From Thiodiazotropha sp040506275 (GTDB taxonomy: Bacteria > Pseudomonadota > Gammaproteobacteria > Chromatiales > Chromatiaceae), in NCBI GenBank assembly GCA_040506275.1, contig JBEVXD010000003.1, positions 186,001 through 250,000 of the forward strand: a stretch of 64,000 nt of DNA, written 5' to 3'. Position numbers and translations under genes: made by a program. The notes under the pieces were generated by a model, which was given only the letters and a program-made list of their open reading frames with translations, did not search any database and had not been told where the DNA came from. Positions 18,133 to 27,288 of the stretch are shown in pieces. Numbering within the stretch: the first letter of the stretch is position 1; every line of letters begins with the position of its first letter.

Positions 18133-18900
18133 TCAATACGCATAGCTTGTTATCTGAGAATGACGATACGACAAACCGGAACCATATGAATACCTTACCG
18201 CACCAATACTCCATGTATGATTGTCTGCGTCGCTTTCAATATGCACCGCTTCAACCGTACCATCTCGACTTTCAAGCTCAACTTCAACGAATAAACCCAC
18301 AGGATCTGCAGGTATATCCAATACTATGCGGTCACTCAGTGGGTATGGCCCTGCAATCACACCGTTCTGTAAAACCAGAGCGACGCCATCATTATCATAG
18401 GCGGCTATAGTTCCCTTTATTTCATAATCATCCCTTCCATCAGATTGCAGTTCGATACAAGACGCCACAATCTGGCTGCCATCAAAACGCCCGCTAATTT
18501 TCAATTCCTGCCCCTCGGCCAACCCTTCATAACTTGCCCCACCTTTGTAAGCGGTTTTATTGTTATCAGCCCGAACCGTCATACCCAGGATATTAAAGGT
18601 CGCTATATGCTTACCTACCTTCAGGCTTTCCGCACTGACCGGCCCCTCCAGATCACCATCATATTGAGCATACCCAAACGTGCCTTCATCCAGGGTGGCA
18701 CTGTCAAGCTTCTGATTTCCTATGAGTTGTTGTTGCGTCCAATCAGAATTGATTTTTAATCCGCCTGCGTAGACATGCTTGATCCAATTATCCCCCTCAA
18801 GTGTCGATATTGGTGAGCCATAACTTATCTCTTCCCCACAGGAACTCACGCATGTGGCAAGCACAACACTCAAGCAACAGAGGTATACAGTTCGCTTCAT
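18133..18900 (-). CDS. DUF5666-like lipoprotein
   Basis: A secreted lipoprotein of 255 residues: signal peptide MKRTVYLCCLSVVLATCVSSC with lipobox VSSC. Then come repeated small beta domains of the DUF5666 type, recognised by the alternation of LKVGKHIATFNILGMTV, LAEGQELKISGRFDG and SQIVASCIEL, and again in the second half (YEIKGTIAAYD, VGLFVEVELESRDG). Such domains are OB-fold-like and of unknown function, found in many environmental proteobacteria. The ATG at 18900 has GTGGAGAG close upstream; the earlier GTG is not needed. Transcribed alone; lipid-anchored in the periplasm by prediction. Confidence 0.75.
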   Translation of the reverse strand: MKRTVYLCCLSVVLATCVSSCGEEISYGSPISTLEGDNWIKHVYAGGLKINSDWTQQQLIGNQKLDSATLDEGTFGYAQYDGDLEGPVSAESLKVGKHIATFNILGMTVRADNNKTAYKGGASYEGLAEGQELKISGRFDGSQIVASCIELQSDGRDDYEIKGTIAAYDNDGVALVLQNGVIAGPYPLSDRIVLDIPADPVGLFVEVELESRDGTVEAVHIESDADNHTWSIGAVRYSYGSGLSYRHSQITSYAY

Positions 18901-19149
18901 GGCTCTCTCCACCTACCGGCAGGGGTTCAGACGGTTAATACCAAAGATTTCGACTATCTCCATGTATTTGGGAAATATTGCCCAATTTTTTAAATTATAG
19001 CTTCCACCAGCATTTCTTCAAGAACAAAATGCACTTAATCAATTTCATTATAACTTATTGATATATTAAGTATTATTAAATATAAACCTAGAAACCAGCA
19101 GAATGAGACTCCTAAAAAATCTACTCTGGGTTCGAACGATAGAACATCG

Positions 19150-20919
19150 TTAGATTTCTATACTCTCTGGAGGGGCAACTTTTAATACTTCTTCAATAGT
19201 TGTAAGTCCTTTCATAACCTTTTGCGCACCACTCAGCCGTAATGGACGCATACCTTCACTTATTGCCTGACGACGTAATTGATTAATATCACACTCAGCA
19301 GTAATCAGCCGCTTAATGGCTGAAGTAACAACCATCATTTCATATATACCCACTCGACCATAGAACCCAGTCTGACGACACTCCAAGCAACCCACGGGCT
19401 GACAAACTGTCTTGGGACTGCTCTTGGCTCTTAACGGAGTAATCATGGTATCCCACAACTCTTCATTGAGCGGCACCCGCTCTTTACAGTGTGGGCATAG
19501 GGTTCTGGTAAGGCGCTGCCCCAACACACCGAGAAGTGTCGCCTTAAGCAGGTAGGGGGGAACACCTATTTCCAATAGTCGGGTTATCGCAGAGGGCGCA
19601 TCATTGGTATGCAGTGTGGAAAAAACCAGATGACCGGTAAGAGAGGCCTGAACAGCCATCTCAGCCGTTTCTCTATCCCGTATCTCTCCGATCATAATGA
19701 TATCGGGGTCCTGCCGCAGCAGAGTTCTTACACCACTGGCAAAATCGAGATTAATATTATGCTGCACCTGCATCTGATTGAAACTTGGTTCTACCAACTC
19801 GATGGGATCCTCGACCGTACAAACATTTACTTCCGGTTTTGCCAGTTCTTTGAGCGTGGTATAGAGTGTTGTAGTCTTACCGGAACCGGTCGGACCGGTA
19901 ACCAAAATAATTCCGTTTGGACGACTGATCATATCCCCCCACTGATCCGTCTCAGCCTGAGAAAAGCCCAGAGCGCGATAATCTTTGACCAGTACTTCTG
20001 GATCAAAAATTCGCATTACAAGTTTTTCCCCAAAAGCTGTAGGCATGGTGGAGAGCCGTAGCTCAACTTCTGCCCCCAAATTGCCCCGGGTCTTTAAGCG
20101 ACCATCTTGAGGACGGCGCTTCTCTGATACATCCATACGGCCTAGAATCTTGATTCTGGAGGTCACTGCTGTACCAACCGAAGGCGGAATCTGATAGACC
20201 ATCTGCATTACCCCATCAATACGAAAGCGAATATTGGTTTGAATACGGGTAGGTTCAATATGGATATCGCTGGCACGTTGACTGTAGGCGTATTGCAACA
20301 ACCAATCGACTATATTCACAACATGCTGATCGTCTACATCCAGCTTACCGCTACGCCCCAGCTCCATAAGCTGTTCAAGATTCTGAACACCAGAGGGGCC
20401 TGCCTCCTGATTGTCGTCATGTGCCGCCCGCACTGACCTGGATAGGCTATAAAATTCGACCAGGTAGCGCTCGATTTCAACCGGATCAGCAATCACTCTG
20501 GTGATCGCTTTATTGAGAATAGGAGCAAGCTCAACCTCCCATTCATTAAAAAAGGGTTCAGCCGTTGCAATGACAACTTCATCGGACTTGACCTCAAGCG
20601 CAATGATGTTGAAACGTTTTGCATAAGCATACGACATTACTGCGGTGATCGCGGGTACATTGATTTTCAATGGATCGATATGAACCAGGGGTAGATTCAC
20701 TCTTTTTGCCAACCAGGCAGTCAACAGATCAAGATTCAAAATAGCTTGAGGATTACGCTGATCTGGCCACTTATGCTCAGCGATCATCACCAACGGATGA
20801 GTGGTGCGCTTCGTCCCTTGATTGACTGCTTGTACAGTTTCTGCGAGCTGTTTCTCGATTAACCCATCTTCCACCAGCCAGTTGAGCAGGTCACCTAAAT
20901 CCAACTGCTGATCATTCAT
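19150..20919 (-). CDS. GspE/PilB-family secretion or pilus ATPase (orphan)
   Basis: A 589-residue hexameric traffic ATPase of the PilB/GspE extension class. An N-terminal MshEN/T2SSE-N-like region (about 1-170) precedes the catalytic core. Visible motifs: ASDIHIEP, Walker A GPTGSGKTTT, an Asp box TVEDPIEL, Walker B with IMIGEIRDRETAE, a His box (TGHLVFSTLHTND), and a zinc-binding tetracysteine with CPHC and CLEC. It would power polymerisation of a type IV pilus or type II pseudopilus. No pilC, pilD or gsp genes are adjacent, so which machine it serves is open. MNDQQ at 20919 is preferred over the longer start. Confidence 0.9.
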   Translation of the reverse strand: MNDQQLDLGDLLNWLVEDGLIEKQLAETVQAVNQGTKRTTHPLVMIAEHKWPDQRNPQAILNLDLLTAWLAKRVNLPLVHIDPLKINVPAITAVMSYAYAKRFNIIALEVKSDEVVIATAEPFFNEWEVELAPILNKAITRVIADPVEIERYLVEFYSLSRSVRAAHDDNQEAGPSGVQNLEQLMELGRSGKLDVDDQHVVNIVDWLLQYAYSQRASDIHIEPTRIQTNIRFRIDGVMQMVYQIPPSVGTAVTSRIKILGRMDVSEKRRPQDGRLKTRGNLGAEVELRLSTMPTAFGEKLVMRIFDPEVLVKDYRALGFSQAETDQWGDMISRPNGIILVTGPTGSGKTTTLYTTLKELAKPEVNVCTVEDPIELVEPSFNQMQVQHNINLDFASGVRTLLRQDPDIIMIGEIRDRETAEMAVQASLTGHLVFSTLHTNDAPSAITRLLEIGVPPYLLKATLLGVLGQRLTRTLCPHCKERVPLNEELWDTMITPLRAKSSPKTVCQPVGCLECRQTGFYGRVGIYEMMVVTSAIKRLITAECDINQLRRQAISEGMRPLRLSGAQKVMKGLTTIEEVLKVAPPESIEI

Positions 20920-21158
20920 TGCCTGTAATATCATTTATCCCTACCCATTGCTGCCTGCACAATCCCCACTACCCTATAGAGTGTCGAGATAGCGTTCGAT
21001 TTTCACTCTTACTCCTATGACACCCTGACATAGACATAATAGAAACTCACTCAATGAACGCTTACCCATATATTAACGACCAATTACAAATTCTTTAAAA
21101 TAGGGTAACGTTTAACCACTTATACAGATCTTCCTAAAAGCCAGTTATACTGAATATT

Positions 21159-21554
21159 ATGCAAGAACTGGACACCGGCAAACTGACCCTCAGTATTGAA
21201 GAAAATCGTTATGTCGCCGCGGTTATCTATACCAATGGCGAACTGGTGAAGGATGACGTAAAACAAATTACCGACTATCTGGATAAATTCAACGAACCCA
21301 TCCCGGTTTTAATCGAACGCAAAGGACACTACTCAATATCTGTACTGGTGCAGATTGTCATGATGAAACAGACAAAAAGCCGTTTGAAGGCAGTGGCATT
21401 TGTGGAACGGGATCATCGCGATGCTGTGATGACCCGCATCGCCTCCAACACCTATTTCAAGGACATTGAAGTTAAATCATTCTACAACAATCAGGAAGCC
21501 ATAGAATGGCTCAAACAAAACCATGCTACATCACCACTGATTGCCGAAGAATAA
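21159..21554 (+). CDS. STAS/SpoIIAA-like small protein
   Basis: A 131-residue soluble protein with alternating strands and helices: GKLTLSIEEN, YVAAVIYTNGEL, PIPVLIERKGHYSIS, LKAVAFVERDHRD, then a C-terminal helix EAIEWLKQ. This beta-alpha arrangement and the final EAIEWL helix resemble the SpoIIAA-like/STAS families of small regulatory or lipid-binding domains. The match is by pattern only, and no phosphorylatable Ser motif is evident. Its neighbours (GspE-like ATPase divergent, Lrp convergent) give no further hint. Confidence 0.6.
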   Translation: MQELDTGKLTLSIEENRYVAAVIYTNGELVKDDVKQITDYLDKFNEPIPVLIERKGHYSISVLVQIVMMKQTKSRLKAVAFVERDHRDAVMTRIASNTYFKDIEVKSFYNNQEAIEWLKQNHATSPLIAEE

Positions 21555-21611
21555 CCTGATAAGAGATTCAAAGTACATTTATGTACCATTCAGGGGCACA
21601 CCAGGTTACAT

Positions 21612-22073
21612 TCACAGGGGCAATGCAGTTTTATCTTCAACACGACGCAACACAAAGCTTGAATGAACTCCCGTAACCCCTTCAATCCTTGTGATCTTAT
21701 TTAAAAGCAGCGCCTGATAGTCATCCATATCCCTAACAACCACTTTCACCTGATAATCGGCATCCTGACCAGTTATCAGCAAGCACTCCAGCACCTCCGG
21801 CATTGCATGAATCTGCTTCTCAAAGTTATCAAATCTCTCCGGAGTGTGGCGATCCATGGAGATATGCACCAAAGCCATGAGATTCAGTCCGAGCCTCTTA
21901 CTGTCCAGATGCGCACGATAACCGGCAATGACACCTGACTCTTCAAGCGCACGCACTCTGCGCAGACAGGGAGATGGCGATAGACCAATGCGTTCCGCCA
22001 GCTCCTGATTGCTGATCCGTCCATCACTTTGCAAAACTTCCAGAATATGTTTGTCGTATCTATCTAATATCAT
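21612..22073 (-). CDS. Lrp/AsnC-family transcriptional regulator
   Basis: A 153-residue feast-famine regulator. An N-terminal winged helix-turn-helix (about 1-60, DYKHILEVLQSDG-like helix one, NQELAERIGLSPSPCLRRV recognition unit) is followed by a RAM ligand-binding domain (about 65-150) with VLECLLITGQDADYQVKVV. Such proteins form dimers to octamers and sense amino acids. It is divergent from leuA, whose start is about 270 bases away, so control of leucine synthesis, perhaps by leucine itself, is the natural inference. It is too generic in sequence to call the global Lrp. Confidence 0.9.
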   Translation of the reverse strand: MILDRYDKHILEVLQSDGRISNQELAERIGLSPSPCLRRVRALEESGVIAGYRAHLDSKRLGLNLMALVHISMDRHTPERFDNFEKQIHAMPEVLECLLITGQDADYQVKVVVRDMDDYQALLLNKITRIEGVTGVHSSFVLRRVEDKTALPL

Positions 22074-22342
22074 ATAAATATCTACTTAATTGCATTATTC
22101 AGGAATATTCCACTCAATTATCACACTATATTGAAATAATATACCAATATATCTTAAATTATAACCATATTCGCAATCATATGCCGAGCAGTTTGTATTA
22201 AGCTTTCAACATCGGCCACAAGCCTGAGCAAAAACCACGAAACCATAAGTTTCGGTGCCCCATCCGCCCCACAAGGGCAAGATGACATGCTGTCGCAACC
22301 ATCGACAGCCTATCGCCAACATTGAAAGACCAGGAGCAAAAA

Positions 22343-24010
22343 GTGAAGCGCTTTGATCACCGCAAATACCAAGCTAATCCGGCACACCCCATGCCGGGGC
22401 GGCAATGGCCAGACAACACCATTAAAAGGTCACCGATCTGGAGCAGTGTTGACCTGAGGGATGGCAATCAGGCCCTACTGGAGCCAATGAATGTGGCGCA
22501 AAAACGTCGTTTGTGGACACTTCTGGTCAACTTGGGACTGAAAGAGATTGAAGTCGGTTTTCCCTCTGCCAGCCAACCCGACTATGACTTCGTCAGATCT
22601 CTGATCGAAGATGATCTGATCCCCTCAGATGTCACCGTACAGGTCTTAGTCCAAGCACGGGAAGAGCTGATCACCAAGACCTTCCAAGCACTGAAAGGGG
22701 CACGACGAGCGATCGTGCATGTCTATAATTCCACCTCGACAGTACAGCGGGAGCGGGTTTTCAAGAGTGACCGGGAGGGGATCAAGGCCATCGCAGTTCA
22801 CGGTGCTGAACTTGTGCGCACGGAAGCGGCTCGTTACCCTGAAACCGAGTGGGTTTTTGAATACTCACCAGAAAGTTTCTCTAATACAGAATGGGATTAC
22901 GCAGTGGATGTCTGCGATGCGGTTATCGAGGTTTGGCAACCAACACCCACATCCCCCTGCATTATCAACCTACCTGCAACAGTAGAGAGTTCAACACCCA
23001 ATCTATTTGCAGACCAGGTGGAGTACTTTTGCCACCATATTTCAAAACGAGACTCGGTTACTGTCTCTGTGCATACCCATAATGATCGTGGCAGTGCAGT
23101 GGCTGCTGCTGAACTCGCTTTGCTCGCAGGTGCCGACCGGGTAGAGGGAACCCTGCTGGGTAATGGAGAGAGAACCGGCAACATGGACATCATAACACTC
23201 GCCATGAACCTCTACAGCCAAGGTGTAGACCCTTCTCTTGATCTATCAAATCCCGATGAGATCATCCAGATCTATCGCGACTGCACCGGGTTACCGGTTC
23301 ACCCACGTCATCCCTGGGTGGGAGAACTGGTCTACACCGCATTTTCAGGATCACATCAGGATGCAATACGTAAATGTCTACACGTTCAGCAGGAGAAAGA
23401 GCCCTGGCAGGTAGCCTACCTGCCTATCGATCCTCGGGATATTGGTCGTGATTACCAGGCAGTAATCAGAATTAACAGTCAATCAGGGAAAGGTGGTGTT
23501 GCCTATGTCCTCGAACGTGACTATGGGTTGGTATTGCCTCGTTGGCTTCAGGTTGAGTTGGCCAACATCGTGCAAGGTGAATCGGAACAACACCTGGGGG
23601 AGGTCAGCAGCGAGACTATTCACACCCTGTTTCAGCAGCACTTCGTAGCAGGCCAGGGACCTTACCGTCTCACCAGTTACCGAATAGACCATCGATCAGG
23701 AGAAGAAACCATTGAAGCTGAAGTGATGCATGGTGCAAAGGCAATTACGATCAAAGGTCAGGGCAAGGGGGCCATATCAGCTTTCATCGATGCCCTCTCT
23801 AATGCTGAAGGTCTTCCGATACAGGTAATCGATTATGTAGAGCATGCAATAGATGAAGGAGCTGATGCCGAAGCTGCTGCTTATGTCCTTATGAGCTACA
23901 TGGGACAACGAACAGCGGGTGCCGCCATTAGCCGGGATACAGTGAATGCTTCCCTGAATGCTGTACTGTCTGCACTTAACTTTGCAATATCTGAAAGGAG
24001 AGCTGCATAG
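22343..24010 (+). CDS. leuA: 2-isopropylmalate synthase (LeuA, long type)
   Basis: Condenses acetyl-CoA with 2-oxoisovalerate to give 2-isopropylmalate, the entry to leucine synthesis. The N-terminal TIM barrel has WSSVDLRDGNQAL (metal Asp) and VHTHNDRGSA (metal His pair), and GTLLGNGERTGN follows. The C-terminal part (about 430-555) is the leucine-binding regulatory domain, with GHGKGAISAFIDAL-like sequence and a YVLMSY tail. About 555 residues matches the long (type 2) LeuA. GTG at 22343 with AGGAG seven bases upstream is the likely start; a TTG 21 bases earlier lacks a site. The leader holds two short hairpins (22237-22253 and near 22290-22312) but no leucine-rich leader peptide. Confidence 0.94.
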   Translation: MKRFDHRKYQANPAHPMPGRQWPDNTIKRSPIWSSVDLRDGNQALLEPMNVAQKRRLWTLLVNLGLKEIEVGFPSASQPDYDFVRSLIEDDLIPSDVTVQVLVQAREELITKTFQALKGARRAIVHVYNSTSTVQRERVFKSDREGIKAIAVHGAELVRTEAARYPETEWVFEYSPESFSNTEWDYAVDVCDAVIEVWQPTPTSPCIINLPATVESSTPNLFADQVEYFCHHISKRDSVTVSVHTHNDRGSAVAAAELALLAGADRVEGTLLGNGERTGNMDIITLAMNLYSQGVDPSLDLSNPDEIIQIYRDCTGLPVHPRHPWVGELVYTAFSGSHQDAIRKCLHVQQEKEPWQVAYLPIDPRDIGRDYQAVIRINSQSGKGGVAYVLERDYGLVLPRWLQVELANIVQGESEQHLGEVSSETIHTLFQQHFVAGQGPYRLTSYRIDHRSGEETIEAEVMHGAKAITIKGQGKGAISAFIDALSNAEGLPIQVIDYVEHAIDEGADAEAAAYVLMSYMGQRTAGAAISRDTVNASLNAVLSALNFAISERRAA

Positions 24011-24026
24011 ATTTACAGCGCCTTCA

Positions 24027-24083
24027 GTGGGGCATGGCCCCACCCTACACCCTGGCTATTTTGTAGGGTGAGGCCATGTCCTT
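24027..24083. repeat. GTAGGGTGGGGCC palindrome pair, degraded copy
   Basis: Same 60-base design as 24137-24196, about 110 bases away. The left arm is intact but the right arm has several changes (TGTAGGGTGAGGCCATGTCC). Lies just after leuA. Confidence 0.75.
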
Positions 24084-24136
24084 CCAGTCAAGATTAAAAA
24101 AGTTCGGTGACTGGTGTAAATATAAGCAGTGGCCTT

Positions 24137-24196
24137 GGTGGGGCATGGCCCCACCCTACACCCTGGCTTTTTTGTAGGGTGGGGCCATGCCCCACC
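24137..24196. repeat. 60-bp palindrome, GTAGGGTGGGGCC family, perfect copy
   Basis: Two 23-base arms are exact reverse complements (GTAGGGTGGGGCCATGCC is part of the right arm), with a 14-base T-rich loop. Each arm also has an internal GGGGC/GCCCC hairpin. Located between the convergent leuA and yceI genes, where it could also stop transcription. Confidence 0.85.
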
Positions 24197-24226
24197 AATC
24201 AAGACTAAAAAGGGTCATCGATATCT

Positions 24227-24799
24227 CTATTGCCGAATCCCTTCAATTGAGAGTTCAAGTTGAACTGTTTTGGAAGCCGGACCAAGATCGAATGGAACAC
24301 CAAAATCGGCCAGGGAGATCTCGGTAGTACCAAACAGACCGCGACGATAACCTCCCCAGGGATCTTTACCGTGGCCAATATGCTCCACATCGATCTGCAC
24401 AGATTTGGTGACTCCACGCAGGGTCAGGTCTCCTTTGAGAGTCCCCTTACCTTCTCCCTGCTCCTGATAAGCGGAAGATACAAATTTAGCTGTCGGATAC
24501 TTATCAACAAAAAGAAAGTCCTCACCTCGCAGATGCTTGTCACGTTCTGCATGATTGCTATCCACACTCGCCGGATTGATATCAACAGTTACATTTGCTG
24601 TAGAGGGATTCTTCTCGTCATAGCTGAATCGGCCACTAAAATCATTAAAGCGACCGTACAACCAGCTATAGCCTAGATGCTTAATCTTAAACTGAATAAA
24701 TGCATGGGTTCCCTTCTTGTCTATCGCATACTCTTCAGCCTGCAATGGCAGAGCTACGGCAGTAAAAAACAAAAACAAAACAATATATTTATTTAACAT
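24227..24799 (-). CDS. YceI-family periplasmic lipid-binding protein
   Basis: A 190-residue secreted protein with a signal peptide ending LPLQA. The mature lipocalin-like beta barrel shows YceI hallmarks: YAIDKKGTHAFIQFKIKHLGYSWLYGRFNDFSG, then VDINPASVDSNHAERDKHLRGEDF, the TAKFVSSAY strand, GDLTLRGVTKSVQIDV and GTTEISLADFGV. The family binds polyisoprenoid or quinone-type lipids in the periplasm and often accompanies cytochrome b561 genes. One such gene lies just upstream on the same strand, but a repeat region separates them. The ATG at 24799 has AGGAGA eight bases before it. Confidence 0.93.
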   Translation of the reverse strand: MLNKYIVLFLFFTAVALPLQAEEYAIDKKGTHAFIQFKIKHLGYSWLYGRFNDFSGRFSYDEKNPSTANVTVDINPASVDSNHAERDKHLRGEDFLFVDKYPTAKFVSSAYQEQGEGKGTLKGDLTLRGVTKSVQIDVEHIGHGKDPWGGYRRGLFGTTEISLADFGVPFDLGPASKTVQLELSIEGIRQ

Positions 24800-24896
24800 C
24801 TTCAATTTCTCCTAAATAGTAAATTGGGGGTCCTACCCGAATGGCAATCACTTAAAAGCCACACTCAAATGTTTGGAGCATTATTGCACTTTGATT

Positions 24897-24952
24897 GGTG
24901 GAGGCCCCACCCTACGCCTTGAACTAACGGGTAGGGTGGAGTCATGTCCCAC
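24897..24952. repeat. GTAGGGTGGGGCC palindrome pair, degraded copy
   Basis: Left arm GGTGGAGGCCCCACCCTAC (24897-24915) and right arm GTAGGGTGGAGTCATGTCCC (from 24931), with a few changes from the perfect version at 24137. Lies between the flavodoxin-like and yceI genes. Confidence 0.7.
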
Positions 24953-25061
24953 AATTTGAGTCTAAATCAACGCTCCATTCCTAATTAAGTAAGTACCATT
25001 CGATTACTACCCCACACAAAAAACTCTCTACATAAATAGATTCAGGCCCGTGCCTAAATCA

Positions 25062-25661
25062 CTAAGTTGCATCGCGACCTCGGACTAATTGCTGTGTAAT
25101 GGTCGCAACACGAGCGCCATACGCTTCGGCTGTAGCAAGATCACCTGTGGATGGCGCATCTCCAGGATCAACTTGAAAGCTGGCAGCCATTGGCCCGATA
25201 TAAGAACCAACCCGGTTAAGCACTTCTGGCCCCGGACCTTGAATATGATTCATCGAATCGGGATCGCTGGCAGCAGGATGCATACCTAGACTTACAAAGA
25301 TCATGCCCTGCTGCATGGCATTGATCATTAATCCAACCAAAGTGTTCATCTTGTCGCCAGAGAATGAACTCGAATTCGTAAAAGCGCCGGCCACCTTATC
25401 TTTCCAACCTTGGGTAAACCATTTGGCCGCTGCCGTTTCAAGAAACTTTTTCATCTCGGCGGACATGCTGCCCATATAGGTCGGACTACCAAATATGATG
25501 GCGTCAGCTGCATCAAGTTGGTCCAGATCCGCGCCAGCCTCTTCTGCAGTCAATAGAAGTGCTTTGACGCCCTCTATCTTTGCCGCGCCCTTCTCTACCG
25601 CTTCAGCCTGCAGCTTGGTATGTCCAAAACCGCTGTGATAAATGATTGCCACAGTTGTCAT
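25062..25661 (-). CDS. Flavodoxin-family NAD(P)H:quinone oxidoreductase-like protein
   Basis: A 199-residue flavodoxin-fold protein. The FMN phosphate loop YHSGFGHTKLQAEAV is at the N-terminus, then FGSPTYMGSMSAEMKKFLE and AGAFTNSSSFSGDKMNTL, which is the layout of WrbA and related FMN-dependent quinone or nitro reductases. The sequence departs from canonical WrbA, so I give no symbol. It overlaps the upstream cytochrome b561 gene by four bases (ATGA), so it is the last gene of a three-gene operon with cytochrome b561 and pirin. Two-electron quinone reduction against redox-cycling stress is the likely role. Confidence 0.85.
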   Translation of the reverse strand: MTTVAIIYHSGFGHTKLQAEAVEKGAAKIEGVKALLLTAEEAGADLDQLDAADAIIFGSPTYMGSMSAEMKKFLETAAAKWFTQGWKDKVAGAFTNSSSFSGDKMNTLVGLMINAMQQGMIFVSLGMHPAASDPDSMNHIQGPGPEVLNRVGSYIGPMAASFQVDPGDAPSTGDLATAEAYGARVATITQQLVRGRDAT

Positions 25662-26251
25662 TGATCTCTCTCCTTATCATTAGTGGTATTTGCGTTTAAT
25701 AGCCCCGTTACGCCCAACATGCGCAACAGTGTCTGATCATGATCGAAAAAGTGGTGCTTAAATGCAGCCAGCGCATGCAACACAGAGAGCACCACCACGC
25801 ACCAGGCCAGATAGAGATGAATCTTTCCGGCAATATCCTCTTGTTGTTCCAAACCGCTGATGGTTGCTGGAATGACAAACCAGTCGAATACTTCCAGCGG
25901 CTTGCCATCAGCAGTAGAAATCAGATAACCGGTAGTCATCAACACGAAAAGAATCAGATAAAGCAGAATATGCGTCCACGACGCGACAATACGCTCATAG
26001 GGTTTGTGGGTTGTCAGGTGATCCGGCCGGGGACTTATAAAGCGCCACAACAACCTGAACAACAGCGCTAAAAACAACATTACCCCGATGCCTTTATGCC
26101 ACCATGGCCCTAATTGGTACCAGCTGTCGTAATAACCCAAACTGCGCATCCATAGCCCCAAACCAAAAAGACCATAGACAGTTAAAGCAACCAGCCAGTG
26201 CATACTGATCGCGACTGCACCGTAGTGGGTGTTATCGTTCAACAACCTCAT
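25658..26251 (-). CDS. Cytochrome b561 (CybB-type)
   Basis: A 197-residue four-helix membrane cytochrome. It contains AISMHWLVALTVYGLFGLG, WWHKGIGVMLFLALLFRLLWR, WTHILLYLILFVLMTTGYLIS and a fourth helix with IHLYLAWCVVVLSVLHALAAFKHHFF. Conserved His residues in helices one, two and four would bind two b haems. Family members pass electrons from the quinone pool to superoxide or periplasmic acceptors. The gene shares its first base with the end of the pirin gene (TGATG) and overlaps the flavodoxin-like gene by four bases, which is tight translational coupling. Confidence 0.92.
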   Translation of the reverse strand: MRLLNDNTHYGAVAISMHWLVALTVYGLFGLGLWMRSLGYYDSWYQLGPWWHKGIGVMLFLALLFRLLWRFISPRPDHLTTHKPYERIVASWTHILLYLILFVLMTTGYLISTADGKPLEVFDWFVIPATISGLEQQEDIAGKIHLYLAWCVVVLSVLHALAAFKHHFFDHDQTLLRMLGVTGLLNANTTNDKERDQ

Positions 26252-27096
26252 CAGAAACGTCCCTCTTGATAATCCCTGAAGGCCTGCTTCAGCTGATCCT
26301 CACTGTTCATTACAAACGGCCCTCCTCTGACAACGGGCTCATCCAGAGGCTGTCCAGCCACCATAATCAGACGGCTTGGTTGCTGTGCAGTTATTTCAAT
26401 CGAATCCCCCTTGCCCAGTACGGCGAGTGTTCTGCCCTTGAGCGAGCTATCCCCGATATCAACACTACCTTCAACAAGGTAGATAAAAGCATTGAAGCGT
26501 TCTTCGACAGGCTCATTGAACTTCGCACCTCTATCCAGTGAAATATCGAAAAACAGTGCCTGCGTCATTAACTCAGTTACCGGTCCGCGGGTATGCTGCG
26601 AGGTCTCACCAGCTATCACACTTATATTTACACCGTCGGCACGTTGCTCTTGAGGTATCAGCTCCTGCTCGAACTCTTGATAGCGGGGTTCAGTCATTTT
26701 ATGTTTTGCAGGCAGGTTGACCCAAAGTTGAAAACCGGCCAATAACCCATCCTGCTGTTGCGGCATCTCAGAATGAATCACACCTCTGCCCGCGGTCATC
26801 CACTGCACACCGCCGGCCTGGAGAATCCCGGTGTGTCCTGCGTTATCCCTATGCTCCAGCTTACCTGCCAAAAGATAGGTGACTGTCTCAAAACCTCTAT
26901 GGGGATGCGGAGGGAAGCCGCCGATATAGTCATCCGGATTGTCTGAACGAAAATCATCCAATAACAGAAAAGGGTCAAGCTGTGGCAATTGCTCCCCGCC
27001 TATGAGACGTGTGAGCCGGACCCCTGCACCATCTGCAGTCTCTTGGCCAGTTAACGTTTGCTGAACGGAACGTACTCTGTTGAATACCTCTGACAT
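26251..27096 (-). CDS. Pirin-family cupin protein
   Basis: A 281-residue bicupin. The N-terminal cupin holds the iron site of pirins: GGFPPHPHRGFETVTY (His64, His66) and GRGVIHSEMP (His108, Glu110). The C-terminal cupin is degenerate. Bacterial pirins act as quercetinase-like dioxygenases or as redox-sensitive regulators. The ATG at 27096, with AGGAGG just upstream, is the real start; six codons before it are open but unneeded. First gene of the operon with cytochrome b561 and a flavodoxin-like reductase, divergent from a LysR regulator, which is a common pirin setting. Confidence 0.94.
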   Translation of the reverse strand: MSEVFNRVRSVQQTLTGQETADGAGVRLTRLIGGEQLPQLDPFLLLDDFRSDNPDDYIGGFPPHPHRGFETVTYLLAGKLEHRDNAGHTGILQAGGVQWMTAGRGVIHSEMPQQQDGLLAGFQLWVNLPAKHKMTEPRYQEFEQELIPQEQRADGVNISVIAGETSQHTRGPVTELMTQALFFDISLDRGAKFNEPVEERFNAFIYLVEGSVDIGDSSLKGRTLAVLGKGDSIEITAQQPSRLIMVAGQPLDEPVVRGGPFVMNSEDQLKQAFRDYQEGRF

Positions 27097-27190
27097 AGGA
27101 GCCTCCTGGGACAAAACCTACAATTTCGCTTGGTTAAATAACATTGTAGATTGTTATATTGCGTTATAAAGACACATAAATGAGAAACAC

Positions 27191-27209
27191 TATTGCAAAT
27201 AATGCAATA
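27191..27209. promoter_or_regulatory. Probable LysR-type operator between the pirin operon and its regulator
   Basis: TATTGCAAATAATGCAATA is a perfect 7-base dyad around five bases and fits the T-N11-A rule of LysR-type sites. It lies in the 192-base divergent promoter region, about 80 bases upstream of the LysR start and 95 from the pirin start. Confidence 0.6.
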
Positions 27210-27288
27210 ATATAAATATCACTCCGTGGCTATTTCAAGCTGAGATACAACCCGGGATTTGAAGAGACCCGTTAAAGGTAGAAAAACC

